This document shows positions 45,092 through 55,491 of a DNA stretch of 64,000 nt, one piece after another. The position numbers and the translations under genes are program-made. The stretch spans positions 40,465,468 through 40,529,467 of the forward strand of contig NC_084838.1 in assembly GCF_033115175.1 (NCBI RefSeq). The letters run 5' to 3'. The DNA is from Lepus europaeus (Eukaryota > Chordata > Mammalia > Lagomorpha > Leporidae). The notes beneath the pieces are model-generated. The model was not told the origin of the DNA, made no database searches, and saw nothing but the letters and a program-made list of their open reading frames with translations. The first letter of the stretch is position 1, and the number at the start of each line of letters is the position of its first letter.

Positions 45092-45404
45092 AGGGGATAC
45101 TTTGTGGCACGGGGGTTAAGCCATCACTTGGGGTGTCTGCGACCCATATCAGAATGCCTGGGATGGAGTTCTGCTTCTGATCCAGCTTTCTGCTAATGTG
45201 CCTGGGAAGCAACAGTGATGGCCTAGGTTCTTGGATTCCTGCCACATATGTAGGAGACCCTGTGGGATTTCTAGCTCTTGGCTTTGGCCTGGCCCAGCCT
45301 TGGCTGTTGGAGTCATTTGGGAAGTGAACCAGTGAATGGAATCTCTCTCCTCTCTTGGCTTTCCCTCTCTGAAACTCTGCCTTTCAAATAAATCTCTAAA
45401 AAAG
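45092..45404 (+). mobile_element. CSINE, sense, diverged
   Basis: GGGGATACTTTGTGGCACGGGGG head, CTTTCAAATAAATC tail. Confidence 0.85.
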
Positions 45405-45672
45405 TTAAAACATCATAATGGGTTGGGATTATTTACCATGGGTATAGAAGAACAGCACAATATGTATTTATGTTGTGTACTAGTACGCTGTGTACTTGCT
45501 GCCTTTTCTCTAGTATACTCAGTAGTTATAGCTATTATAGTATAAATACTCTAAAACTAAACAAAGTCAACAATCATCAACCTTGATTTCCAACTCTTCC
45601 TTTATCTGTCACTTTTATCTGAATCTTCATGAACTAGTAGTGGTAGAGAGCATATGAAATAAAAAATTATAA

Positions 45673-46309
45673 AAAATTTTTTAAAGATTTATTTGGAGGC
45701 AAGTGCTGAGGTGCAGTGAGTGAGCTGCCTGTGACACCAACATCCTATATGAGCACTGAGTCCGGATGCTCTACTTTCCATCCAGCTCCCTGCTAATGTG
45801 CCTGGTAAAGTATTGGAAGATGACCCAATTGATTGGGCCCATTCCACTCACATGAGAGACCTGATGGAGTTTGAGGCTCCTGGCTTCAGCCTGGCCCAGC
45901 CCTAGGTGTTAGTCATTTGGGAGGTGAACCAGTGGATGAAAGATCTCTTTCTGTGCCTCCCTCTCTTGCTGTAACTGCCTTTCAAATAAATAAAAATAAA
46001 TCTTAAAAAGAATTTGTTTGGAAGGCAGAGTGTTAGAGAATGAGACAGAGGTCTTCTATCTGTTGGTTCACTCCCAAATGGCTGAAACAGCCAGGTCTGG
46101 ATCAGGCCAACGCCAGGAACCAGGAACTCCATTTGAGTCTCTCACGTGGGTAGCAAGGGCCTAAGCACTTGAACTGTCATCTACTGCCTGCCCAGGTGCA
46201 GTATAAGGAAGCTGGATCAGAAGTGAGCAGCCAAGACTAGAACTGGCACTCTGATAAAGAATGCTGGCATTTCAAGCAATGGCTTAACCTGTGCCACAAT
46301 GCTGACCCC
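45673..46309 (-). mobile_element. CSINE, antisense, host of a nested CSINE
   Basis: TTTTTTAAAGATTTATTTGGA (to 45697), resuming AAAGAATTTGTTTGGAAGGCAG (46006) to TGTGCCACAATGCTGACCCC. Confidence 0.85.
45698..46005 (+). mobile_element. CSINE, sense, nested
   Basis: GGCAAGTGCTGAGGTGCAGTGAG head to CAAATAAATAAAAATAAATC. Its target duplication is the host SINE tail, AAAGATTTATTTGGA / AAAGAATTTGTTTGGA. Confidence 0.85.
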
Positions 46310-46356
46310 TTCCCAAAATTTTTGAAATATTTAATTTACTAAATTTTGTCCAGGGC

Positions 46357-46598
46357 AGGGCTGTCATTGTGGCATAGTGGATAAAGTTACCATCTGCAAT
46401 GCCAGCCATCCTACATAGGTACCCGTTTGTGTCCTGGCTGTACCACTTCTGATATACTCCTGCTTGTGGCCTGGGAAAAGCAGCAGAAGATGGCCAAGTG
46501 TTTGGGCCCCTGCTACCAATGTGGGAGATTTGGAAGAAGCTCCTGGTTTCAGTCTGGCCCAGCCTGGCTGTTGCAGCCATCAGGTGAGTGAACCACCA
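46357..46598 (+). mobile_element. CSINE, sense, 3' part missing (arm 1 of an inverted pair)
   Basis: GGCAGGGCTGTCATTGTGGCATAG head to GTGAGTGAACCACC, then it stops abruptly without CT tract or tail. Confidence 0.85.
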
Positions 46599-46725
46599 CT
46601 GAAGCCAGGAACCAGGAGCTTCTTCCAGGTCTCCCACATGGGTGGCAGGGGCCCAAGCACTTGGGCCATCTTCTGCTGCTTTCCCAGGTGCATTAACAGG
46701 GAGCTGGATCAGAAGTGGAGCAGCC
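46599..46725 (-). mobile_element. CSINE interior fragment, antisense (arm 2)
   Basis: ACTGAAGCCAGGAACCAGGAGC to GATCAGAAGTGGAGCAGCCAG; directly joined to the sense copy before it and complementary to that copy's interior. Confidence 0.85.
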
Positions 46726-46927
46726 AGCCCTGTTTTTATCTGAAAGAATTCATGCCACAGTACAAGGCAGATCTACCTTATATCATGTCTGGGACAAGGC
46801 TGCCAATAATTACGAATCTGTCTGAATTAACTGTCCTGTGCGTTTTACAACCAAAATGCTGTAGGGATTTGGAGAGAAGTCACATCTCCCTGGGATAATT
46901 AATCTACTCACCAAACATTATTATTTA

Positions 46928-47227
46928 TTTTAAAGATTTATTTATTTATTTGAGATGCAGAGGCAAAGGGAGAGAGAGAGGGAGGGGTTTTCCATCTGCT
47001 GATTCACTCCCCAAATGGCCACAATGGCCAGAGCTGGGCCCATCCAAAGCTAGAAGCTTCTTCCAGGTCTCCCACACGGGTACAGGGGCCCAAAGACTTG
47101 CGCCATCCTCTACTGCTTCCCCAGGCCACAGCAGAGAGCTGGACTGGAAGTGGAGCAGCCAGGACTCGAACCAGTGCCCATATAGGATGGTGGTGCAGCT
47201 TTACCTGCTACACCACAACACTGGTTC
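46928..47227 (-). mobile_element. CSINE, antisense
   Basis: TTTTAAAGATTTATTTATTTATTTGAG to TGCTACACCACAACACTGGTTCC. Confidence 0.9.
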
Positions 47228-49325
47228 CTTTATTTTTTTTTTTAAACATCATTACTTATATTTAAACAGAAATACAGATCATTAAAAGTCTCTGAACATA
47301 GAACAGAAAATGTAGTTTTTACTTAAGCAGTTACGTGAATGAAGCTGTTTTTAAGTTTCATTGACAACCCAATTTTAACCATTGAACAAATTGTATTTAA
47401 ATTAACAGTAGTAAAAATGTAAAAATTCAAATTTAAACATGAAAATATGGAACAATAACAAAAAAAGGAAGTATCTTTACCAAACAGATTAACAAATTCG
47501 CAGACACTCAGACACTTTCTGAGGCATATCAAAACACCGTCATCAAAGGTTGCATTCATTTGAGAGGTATCAATACATGTTCAGTGCTGAGACTATTTGT
47601 AGCACTTACAATATATACAAAGCAGCATTAGACTACTATGGTTCACATTTGAGAAACAGATTTAATAAGCTTTGTTATAACTTGCCAATTTAACATTACA
47701 GCTAACAGTGACAGTTACTCATTTCATTTTTTTTTCTTGTGAAACTCAATGAGCAAGTTAACATTTAAGCACATGGAATAATACCATGTCTTCTTCCTTA
47801 TAATAGCAAATTTTAAAATCCAAATACTTTTATATCATGGAAACTTTACCTAGCTGTACAAAGGCTCCCAAATACAGAACAGTCACAAAATTTCTTCATT
47901 GTAGAATCCATTAATTTATTTTAGTGCAGATAAATGCAGGACACTACTACGATTATTGGGCATCAAAAATGTCAGTGTGTCACTACTTGTATTTCAGTAT
48001 GAGCACAGCACAACCACAGCCATGGCAAGTAAATGCGTTCACATATCCTCCACTGCTTCTGGGGTTCCTTTCCATGTCATAAAAGCTAGTTTAATGGATA
48101 CCTTCAGGTCTCAACCTATCTCTGAAAGTTCCTTTATTAAAAATTTTAAAATAGGGGGCCAGCACTGTGGTGCAGTTGGTTCATCCTCCGCCTACAATGC
48201 CAGCATCCCATATGGGTGCTGGTTCTAGTCTCAGCTGTTCCTTTTCCAATCTAGCTCTCTACTAATGGCCTGGGAAAGCAGTAGAAGATGGCTCAAGTGT
48301 CTGGGCCCCTGCACCCATGTGGGAGACCGGGAAGAAGCTCCTGGCTTCAGATCTGCCCAGCTCTAGCAATTGTGGCCATCTGGGGAGTGAACCAGCAGAA
48401 GGAAGACTCATCTCTCAGTCTCTCCCTCTCACTGTCTGTTACTCTATCTCTCAAAATCTTTTAAAAATTTTTTGAAATTTAACTAATGGAATACTACAGT
48501 CTCAATAAGCTAGTTTTTTCCCTTACTCTTCATTAACTAGTTCAAATGCAATATGTAATTTTATAAATTCTTATAGACACCTTGTTACAGTGATTAAAGG
48601 TACCTAAAATACCATTAGTGGATGAAATGTTAACAAAAAAAAAAAAAAAGACACTATGAGTATTTTTGAGACTATTTTTTTCCTAACTAGAAAACCTATG
48701 GGATTCATAATGAACACAGATAAAGTGACACTTTAACCCTGCTGTTTTACAGCATCAGTAATAAGAGTAAATGCATGAAGCATGAAAAGAAGACCAGGAT
48801 TTCAGGAGAAAAATGTCATAAACACTGGAATTTTGGAAGCCTCAAATACAAAAGGGTTCACAGTGCTTATAAGCATGATCATTATTTTCATCCTTTAAGT
48901 AGTTCAAATCTTTATTTCATTTCTAATTTTAACCAGAAATAAAAATCAATCCATTACATATTGTATCATCAATTTCAGTTTTCAAGTATTCAAGTAATGC
49001 AAATCCAATTATTTTCTTTTGTGGCAATAACACACTTAGCAGGCCAAGCTTCAGATAGGGAAAAATTCATTTAAAATAACTAATACACTCTTCTGCCCAA
49101 AGACATAAGAACTAAGACTTAATGCTATAATCACACAAATGGTATGTAATAAGAGAAGGGGGGAAAAAATGGTCCACTATAATCAATGTCTTTTTAAAAA
49201 GATTCAAAACCAGATTACCTTAATATGTGGCTAGATTCCCAGTAGCAAGATATTCTGAAATCTAAGAAACTACAGAAGAAAAACCAGAGTAAATACAGTT
49301 CCCCTGCCTTTTTTCCATAAATGTT
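47228..49325 (-). other. AT-rich block resembling a 3' UTR retrocopy, antisense (tentative)
   Basis: Except for the CSINE at 48154-48465, no repeat I know matches this 2 kb. It opens with a T-run (47229-47243), as an antisense poly(A) would. The minus strand reads like a long mRNA 3' UTR. No gene is recognised. Confidence 0.25.
48154..48465 (+). mobile_element. CSINE, sense
   Basis: GGGGGCCAGCACTGTGGTGCAGTTGG head to CTCTATCTCTCAAAATC; the AAATAAATAAA tail is replaced. AAAATTTT flanks both ends. Confidence 0.88.
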
Positions 49326-49340
49326 TCTATTGTTTACTTT

Positions 49341-49646
49341 GAAGATTTATTTATTTATTTGAAGGGCACAGTTACAGAGAGGCGGAGAGAGAGGGAGGGA
49401 GGGAGGTCTTCCACGCACTGGTTCACTCCCCAGATGGCCACAATGACTGGAGCTGGGCCCAATCTGAAGCCAGGAGTAGGTGCAGGGGCCCAAAGAGTCG
49501 GGCCATCTTCCATTGCTTTCTCAGGCCATAGTAGAGGGCCGAATCAGAAGCAGAGCAGTTGGGGCTCAAATTGGCACCCATATGCCCATATAGAATGATG
49601 GTACTGCAGACGGCAGCTTTACCCACTATGCTACAGTGCCGGCCTC
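49341..49646 (-). mobile_element. CSINE, antisense, full length
   Basis: GAAGATTTATTTATTTATTTGAAGGGC to CTATGCTACAGTGCCGGCC. TCTATTGTTTACTTT is exact at 49326-49340 and 49647-49661. Confidence 0.93.
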
Positions 49647-50107
49647 TCTATTGTTTACTTTAGATTTCCTTTGTACTTTTGCTGGGAGGTTTTCTGTCTT
49701 TACCTTCTTTCATAGTGATGATCAATTTAGTATGTGTAGCACATTCCGAAGCATCTTTTGTAAGGGTGTTGTGGAAGGGCTTTATTTCACCTTTATTCAT
49801 AAATGAGAGCTTTGCAGGGTACAGTATTTTGGGTTGACAGTTTTTTTCTCTTAAGGCTTGGAATATATCTCGCCATTCTCTCCTAGCATGTAGGGTTTCT
49901 GATGAGAAGTCAGCTGTGAGTTTAATTGGAGATCCTCTGAAAGTAATCTGATGTTTCTCTGCACATTTTAGAATTTTTTCTTTGTTTTACTGTGGAGAGT
50001 TTGACTACAGTGTGTCATGGTAAGGATCTTTTCTGGTCATGTCTGTCAGGATTTCTGTGTGCTTCCTGTAATTGGATGTCCCTTTCTCCAAATTAGGGAA
50101 GTTCCTG

Positions 50108-50335
50108 TACTTATTTCACTATAAAGGCCTTCTAATCCATTCTCTTTCCACACCTTCAGGAATTCCTAAAGCCGATATGTTGGGTTGTTTGATAATATCC
50201 CATAAATCTCTTAATTTCTGTAATTATTTCACTAAAAAGGGCTTCTAATCCATTCTCTTTCCACACCTTCAGAAATTCCTAAAACCGATATGTTGGGTTG
50301 TTTGATAATATCCCATAAATCTACAACACTGCTTT
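50108..50335. repeat. ~113-bp tandem duplication inside L1
   Basis: TCTAATCCATTCTCTTTCCA occurs at 50131 and again at 50244, and the match continues through GATATGTTGGGTTGTTTG and AATATCCCATAAATCT in both copies. The period is 113 bp with a few substitutions (GGAATTCCTAAAGCC against GAAATTCCTAAAACC). Confidence 0.93.
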
Positions 50336-50343
50336 TTAGTTTT

Positions 50344-50698
50344 CTAATTTCTTATTTTTTGGTCTGACTGTAAAATTTCCGGTGATAAGACTTCTAACTC
50401 GGATATTCTTTCTTCTGCCTCACTGAGTCTGTTGTTAAGGCTTTCTACCGCATTTTTTATTTGATCTATTGAATTCTTCATTTCCAATATTCCATTTTGA
50501 TTTCTCTTTAAAAATCTCAGCTTCATGGGGAAAATGTTCATTTATGTCATGTATGGATTTATTTAATTCGTGGATTTGCTTCTGATTACTTCTAAATAAT
50601 CCTATGATTAATTTTTGGAATTCCATTTCTGACATTTCCTCAATCTCTTCATTTTCACATTCAGATATTGAAATGTTGTATTTCTTTGGAGGCGTCAT
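50344..50698 (-). pseudogene. L1 ORF1p N-terminal half, frameshifted
   Basis: ORF1p is the L1 RNA-binding trimer protein. Here the N-terminus (residues 1 to about 60) starts at 50698; the frame is lost near 50510. The coiled-coil segment continues in a second frame to a stop near 50344. The RRM and C-terminal domains are missing. It is not functional. Confidence 0.75.
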
Positions 50699-51424
50699 CT
50701 TGTCTTCCTTTTCAGTTGCTGCATTTATTTTGGGGCAATTGTGGAGATACTTGTTGGTTTTTGTTTTTTGCCCTGTGATGGCTTTTTATCATTGGACTGT
50801 GCCTCTGTGGATTAGTGGAGTGTCTGCTCTTTCAGTGAATACCCTGAGGCAGTTGCTGGGTGTGGCCAGGGAACTCTGGTCAGTGCTCCAGGGTGAGGGG
50901 AGTACCCGAAGTGACACCCAAATTGGGTGTGGTAAATTTTTTTTTTAATCAGAGGGGAGGATTAATCTCTTGGTATAGCCTCTCGCTTACCTCCTCTCCT
51001 CCAAGGAGACCAATGCCTGGTCACTAATCCTAGTGGGTATAATATTCGTTCACACTGCCACAAGAACCACACAAAGGATCTGTTCCATCCTCAGTGTGAG
51101 CATGGATCCTGTGGCAGTGAAACTCACCAGAGAATCGGGGAGCCCCGAGCGTGTGGAGCTGCCCACAGTGACTATCCAAACACCCAGTAACACCCTGCGA
51201 CCTCACACACAGCCACAGTGTTTTCACAGTCCCAGCACAGAAGGCTCCCACAGTCACAGGTACCCAGCCCCCTGTAAATTCTCTCAGCCACACTCAGGCA
51301 TCTCCACTTAGCTGGTTGCTGGGTTCGCAAATATGAGCTGGCGCAGCTGTTAAATATGTCCAAAAGGGCACCTGCCCTCTCTTGGCTAGTTACAGGATGC
51401 CGGTAGGTAAAAGAAGGCAATCTG

Positions 51425-51769
51425 AAAGGTACATACTGTGGTTCCAACTATATGACATTCTGGAAAAAGCAAAACTATGGAGGCAGTAAAAAGGTCAGTG
51501 GATGCCAAGGACTAGAGTAAAGAGGAATGAATAGACAACAGGATTTTAAGGGCAGTGAAATTGCTCTGTGTGACACTCAAATAGTAGATACATATCATTA
51601 TATGTTGAAATCCATAGAGTGTACAACACTAAGAGTGAACCCTAAAATAGACTATAGACTTTGGATGACAATCATGTGTCAATGTAAGTTCATTAATAGG
51701 GAAGGGATTATACAGAGAATCTATGCCTTCCACTGGGAACCCCTAAAACTGCTCTAAAAGTAAAGATTA
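51425..51769 (+). mobile_element. L1M 3' end fragment
   Basis: ACATACTGTGGTTCCAACTATATGACATTCTGG, GGTCAGTGGATGCCAAGG, GAGTGTACAACACTAAGAGTGAACCC and GATGACAATCATGTGTCAATG follow the L1ME 3' UTR order. Confidence 0.75.
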
Positions 51770-52088
51770 GGGGCTGATATTTGGTGTAACGACTTAGGTC
51801 ACCACTTGGGATGCCCTCATCCTGTATCAGAGTGCCTGATTTGAATCCTGTCTCTGGTCCAGTTTCCTGCTAATGTGTATCCTGGGAGGCAGCCGATGAT
51901 GGCTGAAGTATTTGAGTCCCTGCCACCTATGTGGGAGACAAAGATGGAGTTCCAGGCTCCTTACTTTGTCCTGGCCCAGTCAAACCTGTTGTAAACATTT
52001 GAGAAGTGAGCATGCAGATGGAAGATCCTCTCTCCCCTGTTCTCCCTCCTCTTTTTCCCTCTCCCTCACCTCAAATAAAAGGAAAAGC
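51770..52088 (+). mobile_element. CSINE, sense, diverged
   Basis: GGGGCTGATATTTGGTGTAACG head to CACCTCAAATAAAAGG. Confidence 0.82.
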
Positions 52089-52129
52089 AATTTTATAAAC
52101 TTAATACAAATTATTTTTAAGGCACAGTA

Positions 52130-52990
52130 GTATCAGTTATCTTTTGCTATGTAGCAAACTACCCTAAATTTAGTGGCTTCAATTACTTGGGACCAACATT
52201 GTGGTGCAACGGGTTAAGCTGTCACTTAAAACACTGGCATTCTGTATTGGAGTGCCTATTTGAGTCCCAGCTGCTCCACTTTCAATCAGCTCCCTGCTAA
52301 TGTGCCTGGGAAAGCAGAAGATGGCCAAAGTGCTTCTGCCCCTATCTCCCGCATGGGAGACGTGGATGCAGTTTCAGACACCGGCTGTGGCCCTGCCCGG
52401 CCCTAGCTAGTATGGCTATTTGGAAAATGGATGGAAAATCTCTCTTTCTCTCTCACTCACTCTGCCTTTCAAATAAATAAATTTCTAAAAATTACCATTT
52501 CATTGCTCAAAGTTCTTTGAGTCCTATATTTGGACTAGGTATAGGTAGTTTTTCTGTTTTCTCCTGGAATCACTCATGTGACTGCAGTCATCTAGTAGTG
52601 CCACTGAGACTGGATTGCCTCAAATGGTTTCTCTCACATGTCTGGCTTTTGTGATGACTGTTGGCTGAACTTCTTCACATGACAGAAGAATTCTAAGAAA
52701 GCAGTAAAAACTGCAAGGGTTCTTAAGGCATGGAAGTCACACAGTGTCATTTCTGCTATATGCTGTTGGCCAGAACAAATCACAGGCTAGCCTAGACACA
52801 CTGGGAGGAGAAATAGACTCCACCTCTTGATACAAGGACTGCAAAGAATTTATGGCCTTTTTTTTTTTTTTTTAATCTGCCAGAAATAGAAAAGGTCAGG
52901 ATAAATTTTGAACATGTTACCCATTCCCTTTGGCCTTTTCTGTAACCGTTTCCTCCAACAGTTATTCAGGGTTCTTTGATTATCTTTATG
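52130..52990 (+). repeat. Ancient interspersed repeat split by a CSINE (family not assigned)
   Basis: ATCTTTTGCTATGTAGCAAACTACCC with TTTAGTGGCTTCAATTACTT, then after the CSINE GACTGCAGTCATCTAGTAG and CTCACATGTCTGGC. These are phrases of a common mammalian LTR/DNA-type repeat, which I cannot name with confidence. Confidence 0.5.
52188..52491 (+). mobile_element. CSINE, sense
   Basis: GGGACCAACATTGTGGTGCAACGGG head to CAAATAAATAAATTTC. Confidence 0.88.
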
Positions 52991-53049
52991 ACTCGGTCCT
53001 CAACTCTTTCTCCTAGAGACTAGACAAAATATAAGTTAAAATGAAAACA

Positions 53050-53338
53050 GGGGCCCGTTGTGTGGTGTAGCAAGTAAAGTCACCACCTGCAATGCCCACA
53101 TCCCCTATGGGCACTGGTTCCTGTCTTGGCTGCTCCAGTTCCTGTCCAGCTCCCTGCTAATAATGGCCTGAGGAAAGCAGCAGAAGATGGCTCAAGAATT
53201 TTGGGCCCCTGCCACCCAGACTCAGATGAAGCTCCTGGTTTTGGCCTGGCCCAGTGCTGGCCATTGCAGCTGTCTGGGAAGTGAACCAGCAGATGGAAGA
53301 TCTCTGTCTCTGTAACTTTCAAAATAGATCTTTAAAAA
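53050..53338 (+). mobile_element. CSINE, sense, short CT tract
   Basis: GGGGCCCGTTGTGTGGTGTAG head to TAACTTTCAAAATAGATC. Imperfect flanks AAAATGAAAACAG / AAAAGAAAACAG. Confidence 0.85.
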
Positions 53339-53405
53339 AGAAAACAGAAAAGTTTTACCAATAGTTATCTAATTGAATTTTGAAAACTGTGAATTATACC
53401 ATAAT

Positions 53406-53693
53406 TTTTTAGAGATTTATTTTATTTATTTGAAAGAGTTACAGAGAGAGAGGTCTTCCATCTGGTTCACTCTCCAGATAGCCACAACGGCCAGAGCTGC
53501 ACTGATCAGGAGCCAGGAGCTTCTTCTGGGTCTCCCATGTGGGTACAGGGGCCCAAGAACTTGGGCCATCTTTTACTGCTATCCCAGGCCATAGCAGAGA
53601 GATGGATCAGAAGAGGAGCTAGAACCTGTGCCCATATGGGACGCCGGCGCCTCAGGCCAGGGTTTTAACTCGCTGCGCCACAGCGCTGGCCCC
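53406..53693 (-). mobile_element. CSINE, antisense
   Basis: TTTTTTAGAGATTTATTTTATTTATTTG to TCGCTGCGCCACAGCGCTGGCCCC. The 5' head is very close to consensus. Confidence 0.9.
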
Positions 53694-53725
53694 TATATAG
53701 TAATTTTTAAAAAGAGAATGTCACA

Positions 53726-54003
53726 GGGCTGGGGCTGTGGCGCAGTAGGTTAAGCCCAGCTGCTCTGCTTCTGATCCAGCTCTCTGCTAATGGCCTGAGA
53801 AAGCAGTGGAAGATGGCCTAAGCAATTGGGCCCCTGCACTCATGTGGGAAACCTGGAAGAAGCTCCTGACTTTGGATTGGCCCAGCTCCAGCTGTTGTGG
53901 CCATTTGGGGAGTGAACCAGTGGACAGACGACCTCTCCCTCTCTCTTGCTCTCCCGCTGTCTGTAACTCCACCTCTCAAATAAATAAATGTTTTTTAAAA
54001 AAA
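53726..54003 (+). mobile_element. CSINE, sense, B-box region deleted
   Basis: GGGCTGGGGCTGTGGCGCAGTAGGTTAAG jumps straight to CCCAGCTGCTCTGC, so about 50 bases including the B box are gone. Tail AAATAAATAAATG. Confidence 0.9.
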
Positions 54004-54063
54004 GTCATTTGCTGAAATATTCTCATAAATTTGATTAATAGTGTTATGGAGCATTCAGAGTCC

Positions 54064-54775
54064 TGATTTTTTTTTTTCATTTTCAGTTCTCTTTATATAC
54101 AGAAAATCAGTTTAGTATATATAAAGATTTCAACAGTTTGCCCTCACATAGCAACACAAAGTGAAAAAATACTGTTGGAGTACTAGTTATAGCATTAAAT
54201 AACAGTGTACAGCACATTAATGACAGAGATCCTACATGATATTTTTTTTAAAAAATTGATTAATTTTCTATGTAATTTCCAATTTAACACCAAGTTGGTT
54301 TTTTTTTTCATTTTCAATTATCTTTATATACAGAAGATTGATTCAGTATATGCTAAGTAAAGATTTCATCAGTTTGCACCCACACATAAACACAAAGTGT
54401 AAAAATACTGTTTCAGTACTAGCTATATCATTACTTCACATTGGACAACACATTAAGGACAGATCCCACATGAGATGTAAGTACACAGTGACCCCTGTTG
54501 CTGACTTAACAATTTGACACTCCTGTTCATGGCATCAGTAATCTCCCTAGGCTCTAGTCATGAGTTGCCGAGGCTATGGAAGCCTTTAGGGTTCGCCGAC
54601 TTCGATCTTATTCTGACAGGGTTATAGTCAAAGTGGAAGTTCTCTCCTCCCTTCAAAGAAAGGTACCTCCTACCTTGATGGCCCCGTTCTTTCCACTGGG
54701 ATCACTCAGAGTCCTGATTTTAATCACTAGATCAAGATTATGTTACTACCATATAATTTATTAAAAATTAAAATT
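54064..54775 (-). mobile_element. Rabbit-type L1 3' UTR, antisense, start partly duplicated
   Basis: TTTTCAGTTCTCTTTATATACAG...ACAGAGATCCTACATGA (54083-54238) and a second, longer copy TTTTCAATTATCTTTATATACAG... through GGTTATAGTCAAAGTGGAAG to about 54710. The C-rich tail complement is absent from both. Confidence 0.8.
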
Positions 54776-55491
54776 TTTAAGCATTTTAATGTATACTCAT
54801 TTTTAAATATTGATGCTATTAAATCCCTAGATAAATTATTTGATTCATATTCTGTACATGTAGTCATTGATGACCACCTTTTAAAGTGATCTGAAATTCT
54901 GAATTAGTTGGTACTGAATTGATGGTTTTACTTCTGCTTAACTAACTTTTGCCAGTACTCAGCAGATACAAATGCAGTTTCCTCTGAGTTATATTAGTTT
55001 ATAATCCTTCGTGGTCTGCTATTTAATTCTGCTTTCTATTCTGAAAGAGTTCTTAGCCTTTGTTCATTAATCATGGGAAACAGTTGTGCGACATGCCTTG
55101 ACATTAAGTTGAATATCTAAAATTAGTCCTGGTACAATCAGTGTTTGAGAACAAGGTTTCAGTAGTTTGTGGCATGTGTTTAAATAGACTTTGCAAGGTT
55201 GGAAGAACTCCCTAGAAAAAAGTAAGTGTTATGCGTATTTCTGTGTACCTATGTATATAATTGAAAGTCTCTTTTTGTTAAGCAGATGAGCCAAGTACAT
55301 TTTACTACAAAAATCTTCATATGTATAAAGTTCTTAGGTGCTATGGTGTTTAGTCAGTCATTTCAGAGGAAAAATATGTTTATTGAAAACTTGATATTAA
55401 ATGTTTTTCTGCATGTTTTATGGTTTTCATTGTTCTAAAAATAATTATTTATACTCCATTTCAAATAAATTATTCTTTTTTCTCTTTGCAG

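Larger units (their letters stand above)
49662..51424 (-). mobile_element. L1 5' UTR and ORF1 start, antisense, broken
   Basis: Reading leftward: a GC-richer L1 5' UTR (51424-50699), then ORF1 from an ATG at 50698 (MTPPKKYNISISE...). The ORF1p coiled-coil follows in another frame (MKNSIDQIKNAVESLNNRLS, EAEERISELE) ending by 50344. The frame shift falls at about 50500-50515. Beyond lies an ORF1-region segment with CCATTCTCTCCTAGCATG and TGATGAGAAGTCAGCTGTGAG on the plus strand, known from old L1 5' halves. There is no ORF2, so this is a 3'-lost copy. An internal 113-bp tandem duplication is listed separately. Confidence 0.75.
30680..55491 (+). other. KIF24: KIF24 intron 1
   Basis: GTGAGA at 30680 to CAG at 55491, about 24.8 kb. 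It holds MIR and L2 relics, L1M 3' ends, an antisense L1 5' end, and about 25 CSINEs in both orientations. No coding exon was recognised inside. Stretches without an assigned repeat include 30830-31900, 33720-34790, 40080-41850, 42180-42640, 47228-48150, 48470-49325 and 54780-55480. Confidence 0.8.
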
